A stretch of 33,008 nt of DNA, from positions 1-33,008 of the forward strand of contig CANPYJ010000020.1 in assembly GCA_947588275.1 (NCBI GenBank), given 5' to 3'. The notes beneath the pieces were generated by a model. That model ran no database searches. It was not told the DNA's origin and was given only the letters and a program-made list of their open reading frames with translations. Of the stretch, positions 7,373-15,961 are shown piece after piece; position 1 is the first letter of the stretch, and every line of letters starts with the position of its first letter. This DNA is from an uncultured Alphaproteobacteria bacterium. GTDB lineage: Bacteria; Pseudomonadota; Alphaproteobacteria; RF32; CAG-239. A program made the position numbers and the translations under genes.

Positions 7373-10300
7373 ATGAAGTACGATATCAACAAATTAGCAG
7401 GCTTTACGCTGTCTTCCGTAGCCGAAGGATATGATGCCTTTTTGCTGGACGACTTTGCCCAAAGCGCCAAAGATTTGCTCTATGTCGTGTCGGATGGCAC
7501 CGAACTGGCGCGTGTCGCCGATTTGCTGGAATACCTCAATCCGACGTTGCAAGTGCTGCGTTTTCCGGCATGGGACACGGTGCCTTATGACCGTGTGTCG
7601 CCCAATGTCAATGTTGTGGCCGCGCGGATTCGGACGCTTTCGGAATTATCGCTCCGACCGACGCCGACCCAGCCGCGCGTGGTTGTGACAAGTGCCGGCG
7701 CGCTGATGCAAAAATTACCGCCGAAGAAAATTTTTCTTAACTCGTTGCGTGAAGTTTCGGTTGGCAGCGAACTGAATTTTGACGATTTTTTACATTATCT
7801 TTCTGTCAACGGCTACAATCGCGTCGAACAGGTCTATGAGCCCGGCGAATATGCGGTGCGCGGCGATATTATCGACATTTTTCCGGTCGGAACCGAGCAG
7901 CCGCTGCGGCTGGATTTGTTTGACAACGAGATTGAGCGCATTCGTATTTTTGATGTCATGAGCCAGTGCACCGTCGGCGAGAGAAAAAACTATGAATTTC
8001 GGGTGATGAGCGAAGTTGTTCTCAACGCCGACACCGTCAAGACTTTTCGCGGCAAATATCGTGAAGCTTTTGGCGCCGCTTTTGCCGAAGACGCGATTTA
8101 TGAGGCGATTTCCGCCGGCCGTAAATATTTGGGAATGGAAAACTGGTTGCCGTTTTTTTATGAAGATGCGCTCCCCGGACTTCTGAATTATTTGCCGGCG
8201 GCCAAAATAATTTTGGGCAGAAATGTTGATGACGCCGTTGACGCCAAAGCCGAGAGCATTGCCGACTACTATCAGGCAAGGCTGGAGGCTTTGCAAGTCA
8301 AGTCGGCTGCCGAAGAAGACGCCTATCGGCCGGTGCCGCCGGAGCAAATGTATTATCCGGCCGCGGAACTGCGTCATCTGTTGCAAACGCGACAGCCACT
8401 GTGTCTGACTGCGTTGAGCGTGCCGGATTCGGAAAACGTCATCAACTGCGGCGTGGTTGCGGGGCGCAATTTTTCGGGGCTGAAAAACGCCGCGGCCGGA
8501 CAGGTTTATACCGAACTTAAAAATTATTTGTCCGAAAACGCCAAACTCAAAAAGGTTATCGCTTGCTTCAGCGAAGGTTCCCGCGAGCGTATTGCCGGTC
8601 TGCTCAACGAATACGGCATTTCGGAGCTGACTTTAGCCGACAGCTGGGCAGAGGCAAAGCAAAAAGCCGATCGGATCGTGCTGGCATTGATGCCCCTGCT
8701 GCACGGTTTCAAAGGCGACGGGATGCTTTTGATTTCCGAGCAGGATATTTTGGGCGAAAAACAAAATCGCCGCCCCAAAAAAGTGACGGCCAAAGATTTT
8801 ATCGCCGATGTGTCGGCGCTCAATGTCGGCGAGCTGGTCGTGCATATTGAGCACGGCATTGGGCGGTTTATGGGCTTGGAAAACATCGTTGCCGGCGGTG
8901 CTCCGCACGATTGTCTCAAAATTTTGTATGCCAATGATGCCAAACTGTTTGTACCGGTCGAAAACATAGATTCGCTGTCACGTTATGGCATCGAAGACGA
9001 AAACGTTCAACTCGATGTTTTGGGCGGCGCCGCCTGGCAGGCCAAAAAAGCGCGGGTCAAGCAAAAAATCCGCGACATCGCCGAAAAACTCATCAAAATT
9101 GCCGCCGAACGTCAGCTCAAAAAGGCTGATTGTTTTGTTCCGCCGCAGGGGATGTTTGAGGACTTTTGCGCTCGTTTCCCTTATACCGAAACCGATGATC
9201 AGCTGAACGCCATTCATGACGTTCTGGCCGATCTCAATGCCGCGGTGCCGATGGACAGACTGGTTTGCGGCGATGTCGGTTTCGGCAAGACAGAAGTCGC
9301 CCTGCGGGCGGCGTTTGCGGTTGCCGCGGGCGGGGCGCAGGTTGCCGTAGTGGTGCCGACGACCTTGCTGGCTCGCCAACATTATCAAAACTTCAAACAG
9401 CGGATGGAAGGATTCCCGCTGCGGGTGCGGATGCTTTCGCGCTTGGTTTCGGCCAAAGAAGCGGCTGAAGTCAAGCAGGGGCTGGCCGACGGTTCAATCG
9501 AAATTGTCATCGGCACGCATGCTCTTTTGAGCAAAGACATTCGGTTTTGCAATTTGGGACTGCTGATTATTGACGAGGAGCAGCATTTTGGGGTGGCGCA
9601 TAAAGAAAAACTCAAGCAGCTCAAGTCCGATATTCATGTTTTGACGCTCACCGCCACGCCAATTCCGCGCACCTTGCAACTTTCTCTGACCGGTGTCAAA
9701 CAGTTGTCGATTATTGCCACGCCGCCGGTAGATCGGTTGGCGGCGCGCACTTTTGTCACGCCGTATGACCGCGTGCTGATAAAAGAGGCTCTCTATCGCG
9801 AGAAATTTCGCGGCGGTCAAACCTTCTTTGTTTGTCCGCGGGTGTCCGACATTCCCGAAGTTGAGCGCGAGCTGCGCGCGCTGGTGCCCGATATCCGTAT
9901 TCTTACGGCGCATGGGCAGATGCCTCCGAACAAATTGGAAGAAGTGATGAACGAGTTTGCCGACGGACATGCCGATATGCTTCTTTCAACCACGATTATT
10001 GAGTCCGGCATTGACATGCCGACGGTCAACACGATGATTGTCCACCGCGCCGATATGTTTGGTTTGGCGCAGCTATATCAGCTTAAGGGACGGATAGGAC
10101 GCGGCAAAATCCGCGGCTATGCCTATTTTACCATTCCGCCCAAACGCCGTCTGAGCGAGATTGCCGAGCGCCGGTTAAGCATTTTGCAGGCGATGGACAC
10201 TTTGGGTGCGGGTTTCTCGCTGGCCAGTCACGACATGGATATCCGCGGCTCCGGTAATGTTTTGGGCGAAGAACAGTCCGGTCACATCAAAGAAGTCGGC

Positions 10301-10837
10301 ATTTCGCTGTATCAGCACATGCTGGAAGAAGAGATTTTGCGTCTGCGCGCCGGTGTGTTGGCCGACGAGCGGCAGGCCGAGGCCAAGTCATGGACGCCGC
10401 AAATCACCACCGGCATCCCGATTATGATTCCTGAGACCTATGTGCGCGATTTGGGCGTTAGACTGGGGCTGTATAAACGTATCGGCGAAATCGAAAACGC
10501 CGAAAATGCCGCCGATATGCGCGAGGAGCTGATAGACCGTTTTGGCCCCTTGCCCGAAGAAGTGGACAATCTGCTCAAAACCGTAGAAATCAAGATACTG
10601 TGTCGTGAAGCCGGCATTGACAAGATTGACGCCGGCGCCAAGGGAATATTGATTGCTTTGCGCGGCGGCACTTTTGCCGAACCCGAAAAACTGATGAACT
10701 ATATTTATTCTTCATTCGGTGTCGTCAAAGTCCGCTCCGACCAAAAACTGCTGATTGAAAAAGATTTGTCGGATTACGCCGAACGCGTTGCCGCCATCAA
10801 ACATTACGTGACGCAAATTCGCGCCCTTTTGCCATAG
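7373..10837 (+). CDS. mfd: Transcription-repair coupling factor Mfd
   Basis: Mfd removes RNA polymerase stalled at DNA lesions and recruits the UvrA/UvrB excision machinery. At 1154 residues the protein is full length. The UvrB-like N-terminal region is visible (FPAWDTVPYDRVSPN, then YEPGEYAVRGDIIDIFPVGTEQPLRLDLFDNEIERIRIFD). The RNA-polymerase-interacting CarD-like domain begins near residue 485 (VGELVVHIEHGIGRFMGLENI). The translocase follows with GDVGFGKTEVAL (about 633-644), DEEQHFGV, TATPIPRTL and QLKGRIGRG. The C-terminal TRCF domain is present (MIPETYVRDLGVRLGLYKRI). All key motifs are intact. A TerB-like gene follows after 12 bp and is probably co-transcribed. Confidence 0.98.
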   Translation: MKYDINKLAGFTLSSVAEGYDAFLLDDFAQSAKDLLYVVSDGTELARVADLLEYLNPTLQVLRFPAWDTVPYDRVSPNVNVVAARIRTLSELSLRPTPTQPRVVVTSAGALMQKLPPKKIFLNSLREVSVGSELNFDDFLHYLSVNGYNRVEQVYEPGEYAVRGDIIDIFPVGTEQPLRLDLFDNEIERIRIFDVMSQCTVGERKNYEFRVMSEVVLNADTVKTFRGKYREAFGAAFAEDAIYEAISAGRKYLGMENWLPFFYEDALPGLLNYLPAAKIILGRNVDDAVDAKAESIADYYQARLEALQVKSAAEEDAYRPVPPEQMYYPAAELRHLLQTRQPLCLTALSVPDSENVINCGVVAGRNFSGLKNAAAGQVYTELKNYLSENAKLKKVIACFSEGSRERIAGLLNEYGISELTLADSWAEAKQKADRIVLALMPLLHGFKGDGMLLISEQDILGEKQNRRPKKVTAKDFIADVSALNVGELVVHIEHGIGRFMGLENIVAGGAPHDCLKILYANDAKLFVPVENIDSLSRYGIEDENVQLDVLGGAAWQAKKARVKQKIRDIAEKLIKIAAERQLKKADCFVPPQGMFEDFCARFPYTETDDQLNAIHDVLADLNAAVPMDRLVCGDVGFGKTEVALRAAFAVAAGGAQVAVVVPTTLLARQHYQNFKQRMEGFPLRVRMLSRLVSAKEAAEVKQGLADGSIEIVIGTHALLSKDIRFCNLGLLIIDEEQHFGVAHKEKLKQLKSDIHVLTLTATPIPRTLQLSLTGVKQLSIIATPPVDRLAARTFVTPYDRVLIKEALYREKFRGGQTFFVCPRVSDIPEVERELRALVPDIRILTAHGQMPPNKLEEVMNEFADGHADMLLSTTIIESGIDMPTVNTMIVHRADMFGLAQLYQLKGRIGRGKIRGYAYFTIPPKRRLSEIAERRLSILQAMDTLGAGFSLASHDMDIRGSGNVLGEEQSGHIKEVGISLYQHMLEEEILRLRAGVLADERQAEAKSWTPQITTGIPIMIPETYVRDLGVRLGLYKRIGEIENAENAADMREELIDRFGPLPEEVDNLLKTVEIKILCREAGIDKIDAGAKGILIALRGGTFAEPEKLMNYIYSSFGVVKVRSDQKLLIEKDLSDYAERVAAIKHYVTQIRALLP

Positions 10838-10849
10838 AGGAAAAACACG

Positions 10850-11518
10850 ATGACTCAGCCGGCGCTCAAATTCTACAATATGATGATTCACCTGATAAAA
10901 AATAACAAACTCTACGAGGAGAACGTGGCCGTCAAAAACGTGTGGAAAAAAGAGGGCAATACGTTTTTGGACGTGTATTTTTATCGCACTCGCAAATCCT
11001 ACGTTTTTGATGCGGTGTTTATTCATGATATTCTGGATTTGAGCAATGAAAAATACTATCAGACGATTGAGGAATTTGCCGCCGATTTTGCCGTTTCCGA
11101 GGGCTCAAAGCCGTCGTCTGCCGGAGAAGAACCGCGCCATGTCGCGGACAAGAAGATTTTTGAACCGATAAGCGTCGATTTGATTATACTGACTTTTATG
11201 GCGTGCCTCGGAGGTCTGGACAGCATCCAAAAAAGCATAATCTGCGACTATATCCGGCGTCAGATACCTCAAGCCCGCAACATGAGCCGGCCGTATTTGG
11301 AAACCTATATTGAAAGTTTGTCGCCGGATGACAAAAGTTTTTATAACGCGCTGCGTCGCCTCAACTATCAGAATAAGGAGGCGGTGGAGCATTTGTGCGC
11401 CGAAGCGGTCAAAGTCTGTTTGGCTGACGGGCGGTTGCACTATCGCGAAAAATTTTATATTGCCGAGTTGTTGCAGGTTTGCCGCGAGGCCGGCATAAAT
11501 ATGGAAGTGGCGATTTAG
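10850..11518 (+). CDS. TerB-like helical protein downstream of mfd
   Basis: The 222-residue soluble protein starts 12 bp after mfd behind a good GAGGAAA ribosome-binding site. Its C-terminal third (EAVEHLCAEAVKVCLADGRLHYREKFYIAELLQVCREAGI) looks like the end of a TerB/tellurite-resistance-type helical domain: a conserved DG, then an acidic residue and a leucine-rich helix. The N-terminal part (residues 1-80) is not recognised. TerB-like domains bind metal or act as scaffolds, and a role in tellurite resistance should not be assumed. A strong terminator follows. The domain call is moderate and the function is unknown. Confidence 0.72.
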   Translation: MTQPALKFYNMMIHLIKNNKLYEENVAVKNVWKKEGNTFLDVYFYRTRKSYVFDAVFIHDILDLSNEKYYQTIEEFAADFAVSEGSKPSSAGEEPRHVADKKIFEPISVDLIILTFMACLGGLDSIQKSIICDYIRRQIPQARNMSRPYLETYIESLSPDDKSFYNALRRLNYQNKEAVEHLCAEAVKVCLADGRLHYREKFYIAELLQVCREAGINMEVAI

Positions 11519-11522
11519 GCAC

Positions 11523-11556
11523 AAAAAAACAGGAGCCGCCGAGCTCCTGTTTTTTT
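11523..11556. terminator. Bidirectional terminator
   Basis: Seven A, then CAGGAGC, a 6-nt loop and GCTCCTG, then seven T: a fully symmetric hairpin between the convergent TerB-like and OmpA-type genes. It works in either direction. Confidence 0.92.
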
Positions 11557-11576
11557 GAAAATGCCGACAGAAAAGC

Positions 11577-12218
11577 TTATTGCCGGTTGATGAGGGCAAT
11601 TTCCACGCGGCGATTTTGCTCGCGTCCGGCTGCCGTGCTGTTGGATGCGATCGGATTGGATGAACCCAGGCCGTCGGTAATCAGACGGTTGCCGTCAACG
11701 CCTTTGAGGCGCAGATAAGTTGACACGGCATTGGCGCGTCTGAGCGAAAGTGCGTTGTTGGTGGCGTCGCTGCCGGTATTGTCGGTATATCCGTAGACTT
11801 GCACCAAAGTTTTGTCATACTCGACAATGACTTTGGCAATAGAAGTGAGCACCGGTTGGAAGGCCGGTTTGATGATGGCTTCATTGGTGTCAAACGTGAT
11901 GTTTCCGGGCATAATCAGGTAGACGCGGCCGTCAACCTCTTTGACCTGCACGCCGGTGCCGACCAATTCGGCCCGCAGTTTGCGCGCCTGAATATCCATA
12001 TAGGCTCCGGTTCCCGCGCCGGCCACCGCGCCGACGCCGGCTCCGATAAGCGCACCTTTTTTGCCGCCGGCCAAAGCGCCGATTCCGGCTCCGGCCAAAG
12101 TGCCGATCCCGGTTCCCCAGGCGGTTTTGGAAACTTTGCTTTCGCCGGTATACGGATCAACGGCGCAGGCGCCGAGCAGCGAAATGGCGGTCAGGGCGCA
12201 GATAAAAGACTTTTTCAT
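11577..12218 (-). CDS. OmpA-family lipoprotein with glycine-zipper domain (YiaD-like)
   Basis: The start used is the ATG at 12218, preceded by GAGGAGAAAC, not the upstream codon of the ORF track. It gives the lipoprotein signal MKKSFICALTAISLLGAC with lipobox LGAC. A glycine-zipper membrane segment follows (GIGTLAGAGIGALAGGKKGALIGAGVGAVAGAGTGAYMD). Then comes a C-terminal OmpA/peptidoglycan-binding domain with YGYTDNTGSDATNNALSLRRANAVSTYL and GREQNRRVEI. Such proteins tether the outer membrane to peptidoglycan. At 213 residues it matches the YiaD type. It is monocistronic or the last gene of the ftsK-like cluster, 70 bp after its upstream neighbour. Confidence 0.92.
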   Translation of the reverse strand: MKKSFICALTAISLLGACAVDPYTGESKVSKTAWGTGIGTLAGAGIGALAGGKKGALIGAGVGAVAGAGTGAYMDIQARKLRAELVGTGVQVKEVDGRVYLIMPGNITFDTNEAIIKPAFQPVLTSIAKVIVEYDKTLVQVYGYTDNTGSDATNNALSLRRANAVSTYLRLKGVDGNRLITDGLGSSNPIASNSTAAGREQNRRVEIALINRQ

Positions 12219-12288
12219 TATGTTTCTCCTCAAGTTCAAATCTGCGTCTATTCTGACGTCAATTCACCGTCAAGTCAAGAGCAATAAA

Positions 12289-12939
12289 TTATTTTTTGGA
12301 GCGCCGCCAATGATGATAAATATAAACCGCAACCAAAATCAGGTAGAGTATGCCAAGTCCCCACAGCCCCCAAAACTTGAGCTGTCTGTCGCTCCACTCG
12401 CGGGTGATTTTGTTGACGCCGAGGGCGCTTCCGTGCACTGCAAATTCGGCCTTGGGATTTTCGTGTAGGAGCGAGGCCGCAATCTGATAATCTTCGTTCA
12501 AAAAGTCAAACTCAATCACCAGATCGCCGTCGACTTCGCGCAGGCGGGAAGAAACAGCCTCGCTGGTTGCGGTTTTGTCAAGCGTATAGTGCACCAGTTT
12601 GGCGTCTTTGGGCACGACGATGCGAATGGGATCATGTCCGATTTTAGACACGTCTGACCCCGACAGCGCGGCGGCGCCTTTGTTTTGCAGATAAATGCGG
12701 GTCAGGTAGAGGTCGGTATAGCCTTTGCCGCGGACGTTGACTTTGTAGTCGTTGTCGTTGCGCGAGGAAATAAAAGTGACGGTTTCGGTCTGATACTTAA
12801 GAATGGGGCGACTGATATAAAAGATATAGTAACCGACGGCAATTCCCGAAACCGCCAGAATAAACGCGCCGGTCGGACTGGTCCAAAAACCCCAGACTGC
12901 GTGTAAAAATTCTTTCCAGTCCTTATGCAGATTTTTCAT
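12289..12939 (-). CDS. Hypothetical membrane protein with two terminal helices
   Basis: The 216-residue protein has a TM helix near residues 25-43 (GAFILAVSGIAVGYYIFYI) and another near the C-terminus (LKFWGLWGLGILYLILVAVYIYHHW). About 140 extracytoplasmic residues with beta-strand character lie between them (YKVNVRGKGYTDLYLTRIYLQNKGAAAL). I do not recognise the family. GAAGGAGC precedes the ATG. The gene lies 65 bp after the short FtsK-like gene on the same strand, and its first residues (KEFLHAVWGFWTS) resemble the tail of that protein (KNFLRTAWDFWAS). A functional pair with the motor protein is plausible but unproven. Confidence 0.72.
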   Translation of the reverse strand: MKNLHKDWKEFLHAVWGFWTSPTGAFILAVSGIAVGYYIFYISRPILKYQTETVTFISSRNDNDYKVNVRGKGYTDLYLTRIYLQNKGAAALSGSDVSKIGHDPIRIVVPKDAKLVHYTLDKTATSEAVSSRLREVDGDLVIEFDFLNEDYQIAASLLHENPKAEFAVHGSALGVNKITREWSDRQLKFWGLWGLGILYLILVAVYIYHHWRRSKK

Positions 12940-12960
12940 GCAAAGCTCCTTCGGGCCAAT

Positions 12961-12975
12961 ATATAAGCCTTATAT
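12961..12975. repeat. 15-bp palindrome between the FtsK-like and membrane-protein genes
   Basis: ATATAAGCCTTATAT is a perfect odd palindrome centred 29 bp before the membrane-protein start. It could be an operator or a small RNA hairpin in the intergenic leader. No function is assigned. Confidence 0.4.
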
Positions 12976-13004
12976 CGGCGCAAAAAAGGAGCCGGTGACA
13001 AGAA

Positions 13005-14213
13005 TTATTTTCTTTTGCTGCGGCCGCTCAGATAGCCGATGGCAAAAGAAATGCCGTTAATAATCATTTTGCGGTCACGCTGGCGGAGTGAAGCCCAAAA
13101 ATCCCATGCCGTGCGCAAGAAGTTTTTGCGCGGCTGTTCGGCCGCCGACGCGGCGGTTGCGGCAACTGCCGCGGGCAGGGGTTTGACTTCGCCGCGCCAG
13201 GGTTCCAGCATGGCGGCAATTTCGTTGTCGGGCATATAAGCGCCGTGAATACGCATGAGGTCGCCGTCTGCCGGCAGAAACAATGCGTCGCCGCGTCCCA
13301 AAAGTTTTTCGGCGCCGGCAGTGTCCAAAATCGTTCGAGAGTCGGCGGCGCTGGCCGTCTTATAGGCCAGGCGGGTCGGAAAATTGGCTTTGAGGACGCC
13401 GGTCACCACGTCAACCGACGGCCGTTGCGTGGCCAAAATAATGTGTATGCCGGCGGCGCGGGCTTTTTGCGCCAGGCGTTGAACATAGTCGTCGGCATAT
13501 TTGTCGGCTGTCGTCAAATCAGCAAATTCGTCAATCACACATACGATATAGGGCAAATGGCCGGCGCTTTGATTGTAGTCGGCAATGTTTTTGACCAGAT
13601 TTTCCTCAAACAAGGCATAACGACGTTCCATTTCCTGCACCAAATAAGCCAACGTGGCCGACGCTTGCGCGGTTTCGGTCACCACCGGTGCCAGCATGTA
13701 TTTTTGATTGTTATACACGCTGAATTCAATGCGCTTGGGGTCAATCAGCACAAGTTTCAAATCGGCCGGTTTGTGCTTGGCTATGAGCGAAAGGATAAAT
13801 GTGTTCAGCCCTACCGATTTTCCGGAACCGGTTGTGCCTGCCGCCAGCAGATGCGGCATTTTGGCCAAATCCGCAATTACCGGTCGGCCTTTAATGTCTA
13901 CCCCGAGAATAATCGGCAGTGCGCCGTTGTTTTGCAAAAATTCGGGCGCGGCCAGAAGCGTCTTAAAGTCCACCGTTTGCATGTGCGCGGTCGGAAGCTC
14001 AAAACCGATGGTGCCGTTTTCTTCCAAAGCTTCCACACGCAGAGAGGGCGCGCCGAGTTCGCGCGCAATGTCGTCGAGAGAGGCAGTGATATTCTTCAAC
14101 TTGGTTCCGGCCGCCGGCAAAAATTCAACCAGAGTTACCAAAGGCCCTTCTGTCACGGCGACGATTTTTCCGCTGATGCCGTAATGGTTCAAAACTTCTT
14201 CCAGATTTTGCAT
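13005..14213 (-). CDS. Short FtsK/SpoIIIE-family DNA translocase motor
   Basis: The protein contains only the alpha and beta parts of an FtsK-type motor. The alpha-like region is SGKIVAVTEGPLVTLVEFLPAAGTKL... IARELGAPSLRV. The RecA-like core follows with Walker A GTTGSGKS (near residue 130), Walker B YIVCVIDEFADL and ATQRPSVDVVTG. The four N-terminal membrane helices and linker of a division FtsK are missing, and so is the C-terminal winged-helix gamma domain that reads KOPS. In their place it ends with FLRTAWDFWASLRQRDRK, a hydrophobic MIINGISFAIGYLSG and a basic tail. The second ATG (14213) sits 7 nt from AAGG, better spaced than the ATG at 14219. It is probably not the division FtsK. Its role is unknown. 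Confidence 0.88.
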   Translation of the reverse strand: MQNLEEVLNHYGISGKIVAVTEGPLVTLVEFLPAAGTKLKNITASLDDIARELGAPSLRVEALEENGTIGFELPTAHMQTVDFKTLLAAPEFLQNNGALPIILGVDIKGRPVIADLAKMPHLLAAGTTGSGKSVGLNTFILSLIAKHKPADLKLVLIDPKRIEFSVYNNQKYMLAPVVTETAQASATLAYLVQEMERRYALFEENLVKNIADYNQSAGHLPYIVCVIDEFADLTTADKYADDYVQRLAQKARAAGIHIILATQRPSVDVVTGVLKANFPTRLAYKTASAADSRTILDTAGAEKLLGRGDALFLPADGDLMRIHGAYMPDNEIAAMLEPWRGEVKPLPAAVAATAASAAEQPRKNFLRTAWDFWASLRQRDRKMIINGISFAIGYLSGRSKRK

Positions 14214-14368
14214 TGTCATACCTTCGTAAAAAATGAAACTTGTTTCAATGTAATCCGTTTTGCCGAAAATGTAAACAGCGTATCGGTATCGGCCAGGTGA
14301 AAACGCTTTTGTGTCTGCAAATTTTTGCGTCAGTCAAAAAAATATTATCCGACGGTTGTTTTTTTTTC

Positions 14369-14399
14369 TTGACTTAGAGCATGCTCTAAAAATTATATT
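14369..14399 (+). promoter_or_regulatory. Promoter of the DUF362-tautomerase operon
   Basis: TTGACT (14369-14374) is followed after 18-19 nt by TTATAT/TATATT, about 31 bp before the DUF362 ATG. The -35 element is strong, but spacing to the best -10 is slightly long, which is common in repressed or activator-remodelled promoters. The spacer holds the palindrome listed separately. Confidence 0.6.
14374..14389. promoter_or_regulatory. Perfect 16-bp palindromic operator
   Basis: TTAGAGCATGCTCTAA is fully symmetric and fills the space between the -35 and -10 elements, so a dimer bound there would block RNA polymerase. The TAGA...TCTA half-site layout recalls TetR-family operators such as that of the electrophile sensor NemR, but that link is inference. 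No regulator gene lies in the operon or nearby, and I saw no second copy in the window. Confidence 0.65.
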
Positions 14400-14429
14400 A
14401 AATATAGATTTTTAACCCAGGAGAGTGTC

Positions 14430-15317
14430 ATGAATAAACCGATTGTTTACTTTACCAAAGAAATTTCGCCGGAGAGCCTGATTAGAATTTATCACAAACT
14501 CGGTCGCGGGCTGGAAGGCCGTGTCGGAGTCAAAATTTCCACCGGCGAGCCGGGCGGTCACAATTATCTCAAACCGGAGCTTATCGGCAAGCTGGTCAAA
14601 GAGCTAAATGCCGCAATCATTGAGTGCAACACCGCCTATGCCGGTCGCCGCAACACCTCTGCCGAACATCTGAAGGCGATTGAGGAACACGGTTTCAATA
14701 AAATCGCCCAAGTCGATTTGATGGATGTCGACGGCGAATTTGAGATTCCGGTCACGGGCGGCCGTCATTTGGATGTCGACATTGTCGGTTCGCATCTCAA
14801 AAATTATGATTCCATTCTTAATCTGGCGCACTTCAAGGGGCATGCAATGGGAGGTTTTGGCGGTGTCATCAAAAACCAGTCCATAGGCGTTGCCTCCAGC
14901 CGCGGCAAGACCTATATCCACACTGCCGGCGCCACTCGCGAACCCTCTGAACTGTGGGACAACCTGCCGGAGCAGAACGCCTTTTTGGAGTCAATGGCCG
15001 AAGCCGCCAAAGCCGTGGCCGATTTTATGAAAGGCAATATTCTGTATATCAATGTTATGAACAATTTGTCAGTGGATTGTGACTGCGATTCGCATCCCGA
15101 AGATCCGTGTATGGCGGATATCGGCATTTTGGCCTCGACTGATCCGGTAGCGGTCGATCAGGCCGCAATTGACAAAATTTGGTCTTCGACCGACCGTGGC
15201 CGCGATCATTTCATTGCCCGCGTCGAACGGCAAAACGGGCGGCATATTCTGCCTTATGCCGAAGCTTTGGGTTTGGGTTCCCGCCAATATAGTTTGGTAA
15301 ACATTGACAATGATTAA
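14430..15317 (+). CDS. DUF362 family protein (Fe-S-centre-type)
   Basis: The 295-residue protein opens the accessory operon behind AGGAGAG. It matches DUF362: VGVKISTGEPGGHNYLKPELI near the N-terminus, LAHFKGHAMGGFGGVIKNQSIGVAS in the middle, and the cysteine segment CDCDSHPEDPCMADIGILASTDPVAVDQAA. In this family that segment is thought to bind an Fe-S cluster, but here only three cysteines are close together. There is no signal peptide, so it is cytoplasmic. Family members are usually called uncharacterised Fe-S centre proteins and their reaction is unknown. Its position before a flavodoxin and a flavin reductase suggests electron transfer. The end overlaps the start of the flavodoxin gene. 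Confidence 0.88.
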   Translation: MNKPIVYFTKEISPESLIRIYHKLGRGLEGRVGVKISTGEPGGHNYLKPELIGKLVKELNAAIIECNTAYAGRRNTSAEHLKAIEEHGFNKIAQVDLMDVDGEFEIPVTGGRHLDVDIVGSHLKNYDSILNLAHFKGHAMGGFGGVIKNQSIGVASSRGKTYIHTAGATREPSELWDNLPEQNAFLESMAEAAKAVADFMKGNILYINVMNNLSVDCDCDSHPEDPCMADIGILASTDPVAVDQAAIDKIWSSTDRGRDHFIARVERQNGRHILPYAEALGLGSRQYSLVNIDND

Positions 15318-15891
15318 ATTGATGCAAATTTTGGGCCTCGTGGCGGCGCTGGTGATATCGGCCGTTGTCACGGTGGCCGCAAAGGAGGATAAACCACCGA
15401 TGACAAACAAAACTTTGGTTGTATATTTTTCATACAGCGGCAATACCAAACGCATTGCCGACCTCATCAGCGCCGAGACAGGTGCCGATACGGCGCGCAT
15501 CGAAACCATTGCGCCTTATGTCGGCACTATGGATGAAATTTCGGAGCAAGGCAAAAAAGAAGTCGAGCAGGGTTATCTGCCGCCAATCAAACCGCTTGGC
15601 GTCAATCCGGCCGAGTATAAGCGCATTGTCATCGGCACGCCGACCTGGTGGTATACCATGGCGCCGGCGGTGCGCGCTTTTTTGCGCCAAATCGACTGGC
15701 AGGGCAAAGAGGTTGTCTTGTATATGACCAACGCCGGTTGGCCGGGACATGTGATTGCCGATATGAAGAAGGCTGTCGCCGGAGCCAAAGTTATTGCCGA
15801 CAAGGAAATTTTGTTTGACTCCGACGGCGGTAACGAGTTGATAACCCCAGAGTCTGAAATCAAAGACTGGATAAACGGTTGGCAATTTTGA
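15310..15891 (+). CDS. Flavodoxin-like protein with an N-terminal export signal
   Basis: The FMN-binding loop FSYSGNTKRIADLI, the PTWWYTMAPAVRAFL segment and MTNAGWPG mark a flavodoxin fold. Translated from the ATG at 15310 (or 15322), it carries a hydrophobic leader, LMQILGLVAALVISAVVTVAA, that looks like a signal peptide or anchor. The upstream starts have no Shine-Dalgarno sequence, and 15310 overlaps the end of the DUF362 gene in another frame. A strong AAAGGAGG lies inside the leader, 11 nt before an in-frame ATG at 15400 that would give a leaderless flavodoxin. Both forms may be made. An exported flavodoxin is unusual, but two later genes also have signal peptides. Confidence in the fold is high; the start is uncertain. 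Confidence 0.85.
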   Translation: MIKLMQILGLVAALVISAVVTVAAKEDKPPMTNKTLVVYFSYSGNTKRIADLISAETGADTARIETIAPYVGTMDEISEQGKKEVEQGYLPPIKPLGVNPAEYKRIVIGTPTWWYTMAPAVRAFLRQIDWQGKEVVLYMTNAGWPGHVIADMKKAVAGAKVIADKEILFDSDGGNELITPESEIKDWINGWQF

Positions 15892-15961
15892 CCGCCTTAA
15901 TAATTGTCAATGTTCTTCTGATAGGGCAACGGACGGTCTTTTTCAATGCGGAGCAGGCAGA

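Noticed and set aside
13245-14300. 351-aa plus-strand ORF opposite the FtsK-like gene
   Set aside because: It is an antisense shadow; the minus-strand frame has the complete Walker motifs and family signatures.
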